From Vibrio sp. 10N.261.45.E2 (GTDB lineage: Bacteria; Pseudomonadota; Gammaproteobacteria; Enterobacterales; Vibrionaceae), in NCBI RefSeq assembly GCF_002875705.1, contig NZ_MCZZ01000080.1:27001-91000 (forward strand): a DNA stretch of 64,000 nucleotides. Reading direction: 5' to 3'. The stretch's first letter is position 1, and every line of letters begins with the position of its first letter. The notes under the pieces were generated by a model. It worked only from the letters and a program-made list of their open reading frames with translations. It was not told the origin of the DNA and ran no database searches. This document shows, piece after piece, positions 1 to 9,917 of the stretch. The translations under genes were made by a program, and so were the position numbers.

Positions 1-704
1 ATCAAGATGTCAAAGCGTGTTGGCTGATGACGACTTTTCAAAACCCGACGGGAACCAGTTTGTCGGAACAGGCAAAGCGCCGTGTGGTAGAGATTGCAGA
101 ACAGCACGAAACCTACATTATTGAAGATGACGTGTATGGTGACCTTTATTACGAAGGGCATAAGCCGAAGCCACTAAAGGCCTTTGATAAGACAGATTCT
201 GTTTTGCTTTGTGGGTCATATTCAAAAAGCTTATGTCCGGGTTATCGAGTTGGCTGGGTTGTGAATACGCGTTTTAACGATGCAATTCAAAAGTTGCAGC
301 TTCTTTCCACGTTATCGAGCAGCGCTCCCGTTCAACTTGGTGTTGCACACTTTTTAACGCATGAAAGTTACGATAATCACCTTCGGAAATTACGCAAAAA
401 CCTATTGGTCAGGAAAGAACGATTCATCGATGTCATTAAGCAGTATTTTCCGCATTCAATCGAGATTGAAGAACCGGCTGGTGGCTACTTCATATGGATT
501 CGCTTCTCGGAAAAATTCGACAGCCAACAATTTCATCAACTGGCTATCGAGCAAGGCATTAGCGTCGCATCTGGCGACCTTTTCAGTGAGCAGGGCAGGG
601 TGGATAATGCGATTAGGTTAAACTTCTCTTATGAACTGACGGAAGAGAAAGAGCAAGCGCTCATCTTACTTGGCAAGTTGGCGCATCAACTTACACCCTC
701 GTAA
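1..704 (+). CDS. MocR/YdcR-like GntR-family regulator, C-terminal aminotransferase-like part (cut by window edge)
   Basis: The reading frame is open from base 3, so the gene starts before the window; the ATG at 27 is an internal methionine. The visible part is the second half of a fold-type I PLP aminotransferase domain as found in MocR regulators. It shows FQNPTG (substrate/PLP region), EDDVYGDLYY (PLP-ring Asp) and SYSKSLCPGYRVGW, whose lysine should form the Schiff base with PLP. The wording resembles E. coli YdcR. In this family an N-terminal GntR winged helix binds DNA and the aminotransferase-like domain senses an amine/PLP ligand; that N-terminal part lies outside the window. It could instead be a plain aminotransferase. 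The target genes cannot be told from here. Confidence 0.85.
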   Translation, partial: QDVKACWLMTTFQNPTGTSLSEQAKRRVVEIAEQHETYIIEDDVYGDLYYEGHKPKPLKAFDKTDSVLLCGSYSKSLCPGYRVGWVVNTRFNDAIQKLQLLSTLSSSAPVQLGVAHFLTHESYDNHLRKLRKNLLVRKERFIDVIKQYFPHSIEIEEPAGGYFIWIRFSEKFDSQQFHQLAIEQGISVASGDLFSEQGRVDNAIRLNFSYELTEEKEQALILLGKLAHQLTPS

Positions 705-831
705 AACTTTAAGTCCCTCATAAAACAGATAATGATTCGAACTGTACGGGTTGTTTGTGGCGTAACTGTACGCCTAATTGACCAGAGAGTTGTGATTCAA
801 TAACGGTAGACCAAATCTTGGAGATACCGTT

Positions 832-1038
832 ATGTTGAAAATGACTATGGGAAATGAAGTTAAGCTGATTATTGTCGCGATTGTGTGTGCGCTTCTGCTT
901 ATTCTCGGCCACGTACTGCTGGCAAAAGCATTCGTTGATATGGCATGGGCAGAATACACCACTGCGGCCATCCCGTTTGTTATGATGGCAATCTGCGGTC
1001 TCGCAATAAAATACGCTATCGACCAAGATGTGGATTAG
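832..1038 (+). CDS. small two-helix membrane protein, unknown function
   Basis: A 68-residue protein with two hydrophobic stretches (about residues 9-31 and 42-61) separated by a short loop and ending in an acidic tail. A GGAG sequence about eight bases before the ATG supports this start. I do not recognise the family. It is followed by the bidirectional terminator shared with asnS. The opposite-strand frames here have no such features and are treated as shadows. Probably a real inner-membrane small protein. Confidence 0.65.
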   Translation: MLKMTMGNEVKLIIVAIVCALLLILGHVLLAKAFVDMAWAEYTTAAIPFVMMAICGLAIKYAIDQDVD

Positions 1039-1106
1039 CTTTTGAAATAATGAGTCTCAGATAGTGGCACGCAGAAACAGCCGTCGTCTCGTTTTATTCC
1101 GAACAT

Positions 1107-1137
1107 AAAAAAACCTCCGCAAGTGCGGAGGTTTTTG
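1107..1137. terminator. bidirectional intrinsic terminator between the small membrane gene and asnS
   Basis: Ten-base-pair stem AAACCTCCGC/GCGGAGGTTT with an AAGT loop, an A-run on the left and a T-run on the right, so it works for both converging transcripts. Confidence 0.9.
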
Positions 1138-1170
1138 GATTCTTTCTTTTAATTCGAGCTTAATGCGTAA

Positions 1171-2571
1171 TTAGAAGTTCGCAGAGCGAGGAGTACGTGG
1201 GAATGGGATCACGTCACGAACGTTGCCCATACCTGTTACGTAAGATACTAGACGCTCGAAACCAAGACCGAAACCAGCGTGTGGCACTGTGCCGTATTTA
1301 CGTAGGTCGCGGTACCAGCTCATGTGCTCAGGGTCGATACCCATAGCAATCATACGCTCGTCTAGAATGTCTAGACGCTCTTCACGTTGTGCACCACCGA
1401 TGATTTCACCGATGCCTGGTGCAAGTACGTCCATTGCTGCAACTGTTTTGCCGTCGTCGTTTAAGCGCATGTAGAAAGCTTTGATGTCTTTCGGGTAGTT
1501 CTTAACGATAACAGGTGCTTTGAAGTGCTCTTCAGCTAGGTAACGCTCATGCTCAGAAGACATGTCGATGCCCCACTCAACGTCAAACTCAAATTTCTTA
1601 CCAGAGTCTAGTAGGATTTGGATTGCGTCAGTGTAGTCAACTTGTGCGAAGTCAGCGTCAACGAATTGCTCTAGACGAGTAATTGCTTGCTTATCGATGC
1701 GAGAAGCGAAGAACTCAAGGTCATCGCGGCGCTCTTCAAGAACAGCTGCGAAAACGTACTTAAGCATATCTTCAGCCAGTTTCGCTACATCGTTAAGATC
1801 TGCAAAAGCAACTTCAGGCTCAACCATCCAGAACTCAGCTAGGTGGCGGCTTGTGTTTGAGTTTTCAGCACGGAACGTAGGACCGAACGTGTAAACCTTG
1901 CTTAGTGCACAAGCGTAAGCTTCAGCATTTAGTTGGCCAGATACTGTTAGGAACGTCTCTTTACCGAAGAAATCTTCGTTGAAGTCTACGTCGCCTTTTT
2001 CAGTGCGTGGTAGGTTTTCCATGTCTAGCGTAGAAACACGGAACATTTCACCTGCGCCTTCTGCATCAGATGCAGTGATAAGCGGAGCTGAAGTCCAGAA
2101 GAAACCTTGCTCGTGGTAGAAACGGTGAATCGCTTGAGATAGACAGTTACGTACACGTGCTACTGCGCCGATCACGTTTGTACGTGGACGTAGGTGAGCA
2201 ACTTCACGAAGGTATTCGATAGAGTGACGTGTCTTCGCCATTGGGTAAGTGTCAGCGTCTTCAACCCAACCAACAACTTTAACATCAGTTGCTGCTAGTT
2301 CGAAGTCTTGACCTTTCGCAGGAGACTCAACAATCTTACCCGTTACTTCAACAGAGCAGCCAGTCGTTAGCTTTAATACTTCGTTTTCGTAATTATTAAG
2401 ATTATTAGGAACCACGGCCTGAATCGGGTCGAAACAAGAGCCGTCATAAATGGCAAGGAAAGAGATTCCAGCTTTGGAATCACGACGTGAACGGATCCAG
2501 CCGCGAACAGTTACTTCACTGTCTACCGCTAGCTTGCCGCCAAGTACGTCTGTTACAGGCGCGTAAGTCAT
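1171..2571 (-). CDS. asnS: asparaginyl-tRNA synthetase
   Basis: Cytoplasmic class IIb aminoacyl-tRNA synthetase that charges tRNA-Asn with asparagine. It aligns from memory along its whole length with E. coli AsnS (466 residues): an N-terminal OB-fold anticodon-binding domain ([19 protein letters not shown]) and a catalytic domain with class II motif 2 ([15 protein letters not shown]) and motif 3 near the C terminus (GFGLGFERL). The start is set at the ATG giving MTYAPVTDV, which yields 466 residues. An in-frame ATG six codons earlier (2589) overlaps the GGAG that probably serves as the ribosome site, so it is less likely. Monocistronic, ending at the bidirectional terminator. Confidence 0.97.
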   Translation of the reverse strand: MTYAPVTDVLGGKLAVDSEVTVRGWIRSRRDSKAGISFLAIYDGSCFDPIQAVVPNNLNNYENEVLKLTTGCSVEVTGKIVESPAKGQDFELAATDVKVVGWVEDADTYPMAKTRHSIEYLREVAHLRPRTNVIGAVARVRNCLSQAIHRFYHEQGFFWTSAPLITASDAEGAGEMFRVSTLDMENLPRTEKGDVDFNEDFFGKETFLTVSGQLNAEAYACALSKVYTFGPTFRAENSNTSRHLAEFWMVEPEVAFADLNDVAKLAEDMLKYVFAAVLEERRDDLEFFASRIDKQAITRLEQFVDADFAQVDYTDAIQILLDSGKKFEFDVEWGIDMSSEHERYLAEEHFKAPVIVKNYPKDIKAFYMRLNDDGKTVAAMDVLAPGIGEIIGGAQREERLDILDERMIAMGIDPEHMSWYRDLRKYGTVPHAGFGLGFERLVSYVTGMGNVRDVIPFPRTPRSANF

Positions 2572-3130
2572 GTTGATTTCATTCTCCATTGAGGGACAAA
2601 TTCAACTCAAAGTCTCTGGCTTTACTGCAAATAAATATATATTTGCACAATAATTAACCGAAACATTAAGTTGTATAAACTTTTTAAATCGATTGAACAT
2701 ATTACCTGTCATACCGACAGCTTCAACCTTTATTCTTGCTTGGTGAAAGAAATATTGTGTCTACTGACCATAAATACGTTTGAGGGTGTGTTTTTTGTTC
2801 GATCTTAGCGTGCACCTTACCTTTCAGCCCAATGTCAGCCGTTAAATGAGCAAGGCGTAATCGAAACCTTTGTTTTCAATAATGGGAGTGTGATTGTGTT
2901 GAGACTCGCTCTATATTGGCGCGGATTCAGTCATATTGGACTTTATTGCCTTCTTAATTTCCCGCTAAAACAACAAGAGGAGTTTAATATCTACGTGTTA
3001 ATTACGCCGCCTTAACCCCTGCATTCTCTCTACACCCGCACTTTTCGAGCGCTCGCTCATTCAAGAAAAACAGTCGATCAAATTATGTCTCAACAAGGCA
3101 GGACTGGCTGTACAAGTAAAAGAGAATTAC
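2572..3130. other. intergenic region between divergent asnS and sulP
   Basis: About 560 bases without a convincing gene. It must hold the asnS promoter (minus) and the transporter promoter (plus). I see A+T-rich stretches near 2625-2700 but no operator or hairpin I would name. Confidence 0.6.
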
Positions 3131-4621
3131 ATGCTTAATTATTTAAAAAAACACTGGTTATCAAACGTTAAAGGAGATTCATTATCTGGGATTGTGGTTG
3201 CACTCGCATTGATCCCTGAAGCCATCGCATTTTCAATTATTGCAGGCGTTGACCCTAAAGTAGGGCTCTATGCTTCGTTCTGTATTTGTGTCGTAACCGC
3301 TTTGGTTGGCAGTCGTCCGGGGATGATTTCCGGTGCAACAGGTGCTATGGCGCTATTAATGGTCACCTTAGTGAGAGAGCACGGACTAGAGTATCTACTC
3401 GCAGCTTCATTCTTAGCTGGTGTCATTCAAATTGCAGCTGGATATCTCAAGCTCGGCAACCTGATGAACTTCGTTTCCAAATCGGTGATTACGGGTTTTG
3501 TTAACGCGCTCGCCATCTTAATATTCATGGCCCAGCTCCCTGAATTGATCAACGTTCCTTCAAGCGTTTATGTGTTAGTTGCTTTGGGTTTGGCAATCAT
3601 TTATCTGCTTCCTTATTTTCCCAAGTTTGGTCGTGCGATACCTTCTCCATTGGTCGCGATTGTTACCCTGACAATCATTAGTTTGTTGTTCGGGTTAGAT
3701 GTCAGAACGATTGGCGATATGGGCAAGCTTCCCGATTCACTGCCTGTGTTTTTGATTCCCAATATTCCATTCACGTTCGATACGCTTGCAACCATCCTTC
3801 CATATTCGATTGCTCTGTCTCTGGTTGGCTTATTGGAATCCTTGATGACAGCGACCATAGTCGATGATCTGACAGATACTGAAAGTAATAGAAACAATGA
3901 GTGTAAAGGGCAGGGCGTTGCGAACATCGTGGCTTCACTATTTGGTGGTATGGCGGGCTGTGCGATGATTGGCCAGTCGATCATTAACATCAAATCAGGC
4001 GGTTTAAGCCGATTATCCAGCATGATTGCCGGAGTTGTTTTGTTATTAATGGTAGTGTTTGTTTCGGATTGGTTGAAGCTGATACCGATGGCGGCTTTAG
4101 TGTCTGTGATGATCATGGTTTCAATCGGTACATTCTCATGGCGTTCTATTGTCGAGCTTAAAGACCACACACTTCCAACTAATGTAACTATGTTAGCGAC
4201 CGTGGCGGTGGTGGTGTTTACTCATAACTTAGCGATTGGTGTTGCGGTTGGCGTGGTGTTATCGGCTCTGTTTTATGCACATGCCAGTAAATCTATGGTC
4301 TTTATATCCGATGAAGTCGTGACTAACGAACTGCACACTATCCACCGAGTAAAAGGGCATGTCTTTTTTGCATCTTCAGATGCGTTTGTTGATCTATTTG
4401 ATTATGACAACGCGACCTCTTTAGTGACCATCGATATATCGGATGCTTCGTTCCTAGATAACACTTCGGTTGAGGCGCTTGATAAGGTCGTGTTTAAGTT
4501 CCGTAAAAAGGGCGCTTATGTGGAGGTTTCTGGAATGGATACTGTGAGTGCGAATCTCATAGTCAAACACGCGATGTATCACAAGCATAAAGACTTAACC
4601 GCGGTTTCCATTACGCACTAG
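3131..4621 (+). CDS. SulP-family inorganic anion transporter with STAS domain
   Basis: Inner-membrane secondary transporter of the SLC26/SulP family (496 residues). The N-terminal two thirds carry many hydrophobic helices beginning with the SulP signature region ([24 protein letters not shown], quoted in parts: [21 protein letters not shown]). The last roughly 100 residues form a cytoplasmic STAS domain ([22 protein letters not shown]). Members carry sulfate, bicarbonate or C4-dicarboxylates; length and overall look fit either the BicA-like sodium/bicarbonate carriers or sulfate permeases, and substrate cannot be decided from sequence alone. Ends just before a bidirectional terminator shared with the chemoreceptor gene. 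Confidence 0.92.
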   Translation: MLNYLKKHWLSNVKGDSLSGIVVALALIPEAIAFSIIAGVDPKVGLYASFCICVVTALVGSRPGMISGATGAMALLMVTLVREHGLEYLLAASFLAGVIQIAAGYLKLGNLMNFVSKSVITGFVNALAILIFMAQLPELINVPSSVYVLVALGLAIIYLLPYFPKFGRAIPSPLVAIVTLTIISLLFGLDVRTIGDMGKLPDSLPVFLIPNIPFTFDTLATILPYSIALSLVGLLESLMTATIVDDLTDTESNRNNECKGQGVANIVASLFGGMAGCAMIGQSIINIKSGGLSRLSSMIAGVVLLLMVVFVSDWLKLIPMAALVSVMIMVSIGTFSWRSIVELKDHTLPTNVTMLATVAVVVFTHNLAIGVAVGVVLSALFYAHASKSMVFISDEVVTNELHTIHRVKGHVFFASSDAFVDLFDYDNATSLVTIDISDASFLDNTSVEALDKVVFKFRKKGAYVEVSGMDTVSANLIVKHAMYHKHKDLTAVSITH

Positions 4622-4668
4622 TCATCCTCTAAGGTTACGTGAACACCTTAATTAGACATAGCTAGGAA

Positions 4669-4699
4669 GATAAAGCGCTCATGGTTGAGCGCTTTTTAT
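4669..4699. terminator. bidirectional intrinsic terminator between sulP and the chemoreceptor gene
   Basis: Stem AAAGCGCTCA/TGAGCGCTTT with a TGGT loop and a following T-run; the left arm starts with A residues, so it can serve both converging genes. Confidence 0.88.
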
Positions 4700-4709
4700 T
4701 GTAGACGAT

Positions 4710-6332
4710 CTATGACTTCTTCTTTGTACTCGACAAAGTAAACTGATTAATCAGTGACTCAAGGTGATCGGACAGTTCTTCTAAGTCATTACAGATCCCA
4801 CGAGTTTCACCAGCAGATTGCGACGTATTATCGGCATGAGAGGTAATGGTCTCAACTTTTTGCTGCACATCTTGGGTAGCGTGTGTGGTGGATTGCGTTT
4901 GCTGCTGAATATTCTGTGCGTGAGCTAGCACTTGTTTCATTTCTTCGACGACACCATTCATTTCAGTCGAAAGTGCATCGATATCTGTTGAGCTTTGATG
5001 TGCTTGTTCGCAAACGCGATCGGCAGAAGTCAGTGACTCTTCACTACCTTGTTGGAATTGATGAATGATTGACTCAATACTGCCTGTTGCTTCAGCGGTT
5101 CGCGATGCAAGATGGCGAACTTCATCAGCCACTACCGCAAACCCACGCCCTTGTTCTCCCGCTCGCGCCGCTTCAATCGCTGCATTCAAGGCCAGAAGGT
5201 TGGTTTGGTCAGCAATGCCACGAATCACACTCAATATTGAAGAGACCTCTCCGGTTTGCTCATTGAGTGTCAGGATTTTGTGTTTCACTTCTTCTATGCT
5301 GCTGACGAGGTTCTTTATCTCACTGCTTGCGTCGTGTGCTTGGTTGGCACTCTTACACGCCACATCGGCGGTGTGATTGATAAGCTCTGAAGCCGTTAAA
5401 GTCGCTTGTTCTACGTTGACTTGCTGTGCCTGTATTCCTTCGACATTGTGTTGCACTTCAGCGGTTTCGCTTTGCTGGTCGCTTGCAGCTTGCTCGGTAA
5501 TTTGCGCGACGCTAGTCAGTTGGTTAGCCGAGGCATTCAACTTGTGCGAGGTGCTTTGTACCTTTTCTAAGCTGTCAGATACAGTGCCCATGAACGAGTT
5601 GATGGAGTTAGCTAGAGTGCCAATCTCATCTTTGCTTTGTTCGGGTAGGCGAGTGGATAGGTTTTTATCGTTGCTGACTTGGGTCATAAAGCGAGAAGTT
5701 TGTTGCAGCGGGCGTACGATAATCTTACGAATTAACCCCATCGTAAGCACGAATCCGGCAAACGAGATCACCGCCATAATGCCAATAGCAGCCATGGTTT
5801 GAGTGTTGATCAGCGAGTTAACATGGTTGAGGTTATATTCGAGGCGAATAGCACCCAAGACTTCACCCTCTGCTGCCATATGACAGGCGACACAATTGGT
5901 TCCTCGGTAATCTTCACTCGACTTCATTGGCAGAGCAATAACTAAGCCTTTGCCCCAATCAGCAGAAAAAGGTTCGATAACGGTTTCGCCCGCTAGCGCT
6001 CGTTTATCAATATCGTCAACCGGTGTTTGGTTGTCGTTACCTGGGCCGTATAACTTGCTGACAGCGTCGGCGCGTAAAACACGAACGTCTTCGATGCCTT
6101 CTTGAGCCAGTGCTTTCTGACGAAGGGTCTCTTTCTGTGCCATGGTGCCAGTCAGCATCATCATGTTGAGGCTATCGAAGTAGTTACTTGCTTTGTCGTG
6201 AAGCTGCTCGCTTAACACTGAGTTTACAAGTTGCTTTTGCTGCGAGTATTGGAAATAGGTCGATATTGCCAGCAAAAAAGTGAACACGATGGCGAGGGCC
6301 ACTAGGATTTTGAAGGTGATTGTTGAGCGCAT
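4710..6332 (-). CDS. methyl-accepting chemotaxis protein with a periplasmic CxxCH haem motif
   Basis: Transmembrane chemoreceptor of 540 residues. TM1 is at about 9-27, a periplasmic sensor at 28-180, TM2 at about 181-200, then HAMP and a long coiled-coil signalling domain with the conserved hairpin tip ([21 protein letters not shown]). The sensor holds CVACH at residues 147-151, the c-type haem attachment motif, just before the membrane-proximal strand ([13 protein letters not shown]). Haem-containing sensors of this layout are known in other bacteria, so it may sense redox state or a gas such as NO, CO or oxygen; the ligand is an inference. No CheR-docking pentapeptide is seen at the C terminus. 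Monocistronic. Confidence 0.93.
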   Translation of the reverse strand: MRSTITFKILVALAIVFTFLLAISTYFQYSQQKQLVNSVLSEQLHDKASNYFDSLNMMMLTGTMAQKETLRQKALAQEGIEDVRVLRADAVSKLYGPGNDNQTPVDDIDKRALAGETVIEPFSADWGKGLVIALPMKSSEDYRGTNCVACHMAAEGEVLGAIRLEYNLNHVNSLINTQTMAAIGIMAVISFAGFVLTMGLIRKIIVRPLQQTSRFMTQVSNDKNLSTRLPEQSKDEIGTLANSINSFMGTVSDSLEKVQSTSHKLNASANQLTSVAQITEQAASDQQSETAEVQHNVEGIQAQQVNVEQATLTASELINHTADVACKSANQAHDASSEIKNLVSSIEEVKHKILTLNEQTGEVSSILSVIRGIADQTNLLALNAAIEAARAGEQGRGFAVVADEVRHLASRTAEATGSIESIIHQFQQGSEESLTSADRVCEQAHQSSTDIDALSTEMNGVVEEMKQVLAHAQNIQQQTQSTTHATQDVQQKVETITSHADNTSQSAGETRGICNDLEELSDHLESLINQFTLSSTKKKS

Positions 6333-7128
6333 AAGGTGGTTGTTTTTATTAATTATAATGACGCAAATACTGTACTAGTAAGAATTCCTACCACCTATGA
6401 GGTATAACTAATTGTGTGACCACACTCCGGTTGTGGTTATGTTTCTGTGATGTAGCGAGTTTGTGTTGTGTCTGATGTTGAAATGGAACGCGCTTCAAGC
6501 TAGTTGCTGTTCTTAAACACGTGTTGTTATTGGAACATACAGCTGTTTTGGGAATATAGGACTGTTATTGAAGTGCAGCATCGGGTTGTGAGTTTGCTGA
6601 TAATTAGAAAAGCCTAGGTTGTTAATTAGCTCGGTGTATTTTTCCGCTTGTCTTTTATCAATAAAGACTATTGTTTTAGACGACTTAGTGGTCAATTTAT
6701 ATCCAAATGGCTGTTTTGTTCAATTTAATAGCAAAAATTGTGGTTATAGCGTTGTGTTTCGAGGCTCATTCGATAAGATGAAAAGACCTCTATGATAGAG
6801 GTAGGGCAGCAACGGATACGCTGCTTCAAATACTATGGAATGTGACTTATTGGACACATACATGAAATTCAAGATTACATCACCGATTATTGAACCTACG
6901 GAAGGTTCACCACATCAGTTAATGCTTACACACGCTTCTCGTTTTACCTCTTTTAAGACAAGCTCCCCTTTGAACGCCCTGTTCGACCACGTCTCTGCAC
7001 GCTTCTTTACTGCTTATCGCTCCTATTGTTATTCGTTTTATAACTTTATTTCTATCTGAACACCTTTGTCATCCGCTCGATGTACGAAGACTCACACCTA
7101 TAAAAACTAAACAAATAAGTTAAAAACA
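6333..7128. other. long intergenic region between the chemoreceptor and the TyrP-like carrier
   Basis: About 800 bases. Holds promoters for both flanking genes. At 6419-6437 there is an imperfect palindrome ACCACA-N7-TGTGGT. At 6783-6802 and 6806-6824 two small hairpins can form (CCTCTATGATAGAGG; GCAGC-N9-GCTGC). An open frame at 6835-7059 ends in a Tyr/Phe-rich stretch (see findings). A weak TGT-N12-ACA TyrR-like sequence lies at 6841-6858 (7 of 12 consensus positions). None of these is strong alone. Confidence 0.5.
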
Positions 7129-8283
7129 ATGAATATTAAAATGATGGGTAGCTCCCTAATTATCGCTGGTACCGCTCTCGGTGCTGGTATGCTTGCGATC
7201 CCAATGGTATTAGCTCAATTCGGATTGCTTTACGGCACACTGCTGATGGTACTGATCTGCTTCGGTACGACTTACGCAGCATTACTACTTCTAGAAGCGA
7301 CCATCAAAGCGGGTGGCGGTCTAGGATTAAACTCTATTGCCCGAAAAACCTTGGGTAAACAAGGCCAGTTACTTACCAACGGCTTACTATACGCGTTATT
7401 GATTTGCCTATTAATGGCTTACATTCTAGGTGCAGGTGACTTACTGAGTAAGTTACTGTCTAACTTTGGCGTTGAATTGACCGCGACCACGAGTCAAATC
7501 GTATTTACCTTGCTTGCTGGTGCTGTAGTCGCAAGTGGTACTGGTGTGATTGATAAACTCAATCGTGCATTGTTCTTCGTGATGCTTGCTAGTTTGTTTG
7601 CAACCATGGCGTTCTTGGCGCCGAGCATGACTCAAGAAAACTTGATGCAGGTAACCAGTCATGATCATGTTGATCTCATCAAAACCAGTGCCATCCTGTT
7701 TACAAGCTTTGGCTTTATGGTTGTGATTCCAACCTTGGTTTCTTACAACCACGAAGCAACAGACAAGCAGCTGCGTAACATGGTGATTGTTGGTTCTCTG
7801 ATCCCGTTAGTGTGCTACTTGTGCTGGTTGTTTGCCGTAGTAGGTAACTTGAGTGAAGAGCAATTCAGAAGCTTTAAGAATGTCTCTGATTTGATGTCGG
7901 CGTTTGAGGCTCAATCTCCTTGGGTAGGTAATGTTCTGTCTACCTTCACTGGTTTGGCGTTGTTGACCTCTTTCTTTGGCGTAGCAATGGCCTTGTTTAA
8001 CCAGAACAAAGACATGTTCAACCAAAACACAGCAGTGACCTACTGCATTAGCTTCATCTTGCCGTTGGCGGGTTCATTGCTTGCTGCTGACAAGTTCCTA
8101 CAAGTATTAAACTACGCAGGCATCATCTTGGTGTTCCTAGCTGTGTTCGTTCCTCTTGTTATGGTTCACAAACAGCGTTTCATGAAGGTAGCAGAAGATA
8201 GATACAGCGCAGAAGGTGGCAAACCAATGTTACTTTTCTCATTGTTGTTTGGCTGCTTCTTGCTTATCTCACAAGTGATCTAG
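7129..8283 (+). CDS. aromatic amino acid transporter of the HAAAP family (TyrP/Mtr-like)
   Basis: Inner-membrane proton symporter of 384 residues with about eleven hydrophobic helices. The N terminus (GSSLIIAGTALGAGMLAIP) and the ILFTSFGFMVVIPTLVSY segment match E. coli TyrP, the tyrosine-specific permease, better than the serine/threonine branch; Mtr (tryptophan) is the main alternative. In enterobacteria tyrP is controlled by TyrR, and tyrR itself lies 14 kb downstream here. The ribosome site is weak. Followed by its own terminator. Confidence 0.9.
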   Translation: MNIKMMGSSLIIAGTALGAGMLAIPMVLAQFGLLYGTLLMVLICFGTTYAALLLLEATIKAGGGLGLNSIARKTLGKQGQLLTNGLLYALLICLLMAYILGAGDLLSKLLSNFGVELTATTSQIVFTLLAGAVVASGTGVIDKLNRALFFVMLASLFATMAFLAPSMTQENLMQVTSHDHVDLIKTSAILFTSFGFMVVIPTLVSYNHEATDKQLRNMVIVGSLIPLVCYLCWLFAVVGNLSEEQFRSFKNVSDLMSAFEAQSPWVGNVLSTFTGLALLTSFFGVAMALFNQNKDMFNQNTAVTYCISFILPLAGSLLAADKFLQVLNYAGIILVFLAVFVPLVMVHKQRFMKVAEDRYSAEGGKPMLLFSLLFGCFLLISQVI

Positions 8284-8350
8284 TTTTTGGGTCAACTGTC
8301 TAAGGTGTGAAGCGAGCATCTTAGATTTAAGTTACCGAAATTTAGATACA

Positions 8351-8379
8351 AAAAAAGGAACGCATCGGCGTTCCTTTTT
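8351..8379. terminator. intrinsic terminator between the TyrP-like gene and sdaA
   Basis: Stem AAAGGAACGC/GCGTTCCTTT, loop ATCG, T-run on the plus strand and an A-run before the left arm, so usable in both directions. Confidence 0.9.
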
Positions 8380-8436
8380 AGTATCTGCTCATTACAATCA
8401 GATTGAATGAGAGGTTGGCTTGTTAGCTAATACGAA

Positions 8437-9798
8437 CTAGCAAACAACCTTAACAGCCAAACCACCTTGAGAAGTCTCACGGTATTTAGCGTTCATGTCT
8501 TTACCGGTTTCTAGCATAGTTTCGATAACTTTATCTAGAGAGACAGTAGGAGCAGAAGAACGACGAAGTGCCATGCGAGTTGAGTTGATTGCTTTTACTG
8601 CCGCAATACCGTTACGCTCGATACATGGTACTTGTACTTGGCCTGCTACTGGGTCACATGTTAGACCTAGGTTGTGTTCCATGCCGATTTCAGCAGCCAT
8701 GCATACTTGCTCTGGGCTACCACCCATTAGCTCAGCAAGACCAGCTGCAGCCATAGAACATGCCACACCCACTTCACCCTGACAGCCAACTTCAGCACCA
8801 GAGATAGAAGCGTTACGCTTGTAAAGACCACCGATCGCACCAGAAGCTGCGAAGTAACGGATGTAGTCTTTCTCTGTCACTGTTTGGATGAACTTATCGT
8901 AGTAAGCCAATACCGCAGGGATGATGCCACATGCGCCGTTTGTTGGAGCCGTTACAACACGACCGCCAGCTGCGTTTTCTTCGTTTACTGCGAAAGCAAA
9001 CATGTTCACCCAGTCAACAACAGACATTGGATCGTTAGTTGTTTTTTCTGAAGTCATTAGTTGCTGACGAAGTGCTGCTGCACGACGCGGTACACGCAAT
9101 GGACCTGGCAGGATACCTTCAGTATTCATACCACGATCCATACACTCGCGCATCGTTTTCCAGATGTTAGCGAAGTAAGTACGTGATTCTTCGTCTGAGT
9201 GGAGAGCCGCTTGGTTTTTCATAACCAGTGTACTGATAGAAAGGCCGCTTTCTTTACATTGGTTCACTAGCTCTTCAGCTGTTGTAAATTCGTAAGGGGC
9301 TTTGATTGGGTTTTGTTCTTCTTTGCCGAAGTTCTCTTCGTCAACGATGAAACCGCCACCAATTGAGTAGTAAGTTTTTGAGTATGCAACTTCGTCGTCA
9401 ATCCATGCGTGGATGCTCATGCCGTTCTCGTGAAGAGAAAGGTTGCTAGTATGGAAGTTCATACCGCCATCGCGTGGGAAAGAAACTGTGTGACAGTGCA
9501 TGCCAACAGGTAGGCGTTCAGTTTCCTCTACGCGAGCAATAAAGCCAGCAATAGAATCGATATCAACACGCTCAGGGGTATTGCCAGCAAGACCCATGAT
9601 GATTGCGATATCTGTGTGGTGACCTTTCCCTGTCAGTGATAGTGATCCATATACGTCCACGGTGATTTTAGTGATGTCGCGCAATTTTCCCATTGAACGT
9701 AGGTCATCAATAAACTCTTTACCCGCTTTCATTGGTCCAACTGTGTGTGAGCTCGATGGACCAACACCGATTTTATAGATATCAAATACACTAATCAT
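8437..9798 (-). CDS. sdaA: L-serine ammonia-lyase (L-serine deaminase), iron-sulfur type
   Basis: Converts L-serine to pyruvate and ammonia with a [4Fe-4S] cluster in the cytoplasm. The start at 9798 gives [30 protein letters not shown] sequence identical in layout to E. coli SdaA (about 454 residues). A GAGGT ribosome site lies about seven bases upstream, while the longer open frame adds ten unrelated residues. The N-terminal SSSHTVGPM loop and the C-terminal cysteine-rich catalytic part ([29 protein letters not shown]) are both intact. It follows sdaC on the same strand, with a terminator-like hairpin in between. Confidence 0.97.
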   Translation of the reverse strand: MISVFDIYKIGVGPSSSHTVGPMKAGKEFIDDLRSMGKLRDITKITVDVYGSLSLTGKGHHTDIAIIMGLAGNTPERVDIDSIAGFIARVEETERLPVGMHCHTVSFPRDGGMNFHTSNLSLHENGMSIHAWIDDEVAYSKTYYSIGGGFIVDEENFGKEEQNPIKAPYEFTTAEELVNQCKESGLSISTLVMKNQAALHSDEESRTYFANIWKTMRECMDRGMNTEGILPGPLRVPRRAAALRQQLMTSEKTTNDPMSVVDWVNMFAFAVNEENAAGGRVVTAPTNGACGIIPAVLAYYDKFIQTVTEKDYIRYFAASGAIGGLYKRNASISGAEVGCQGEVGVACSMAAAGLAELMGGSPEQVCMAAEIGMEHNLGLTCDPVAGQVQVPCIERNGIAAVKAINSTRMALRRSSAPTVSLDKVIETMLETGKDMNAKYRETSQGGLAVKVVC

Positions 9799-9810
9799 AG
9801 CGATTACCTC

Positions 9811-9846
9811 AAAAAGAGAGCCTCCCAAGGGGAGTAGGGAGGCTCA
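9811..9846 (-). terminator. intercistronic hairpin between sdaC and sdaA (partial terminator or attenuator)
   Basis: On the coding strand GAGCCTCCC pairs with GGGAGGCTC around a loop of about ten bases and is followed by TCTCTTTTT. It sits directly before the sdaA ribosome site, so it should lower sdaA expression relative to sdaC or shape the transcript ends. Confidence 0.75.
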
Positions 9847-9917
9847 TTTATTATCATTATATTTTGTGTCTAATCTCTCGATATAAGATGGGGCGCATCT
9901 TATAAAAAGGCTTGAGA

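Noticed and set aside
718..1026. Opposite-strand 102-codon frame over the small membrane gene
   Set aside because: The plus-strand frame has a good ribosome site and membrane helices; the minus frame shows Cys/His-rich nonsense typical of a shadow.
6513..6695. 60-codon frame on the minus strand starting at TTG
   Set aside because: No ribosome site, no recognisable features and a non-ATG start in A+T-rich DNA; most likely chance.
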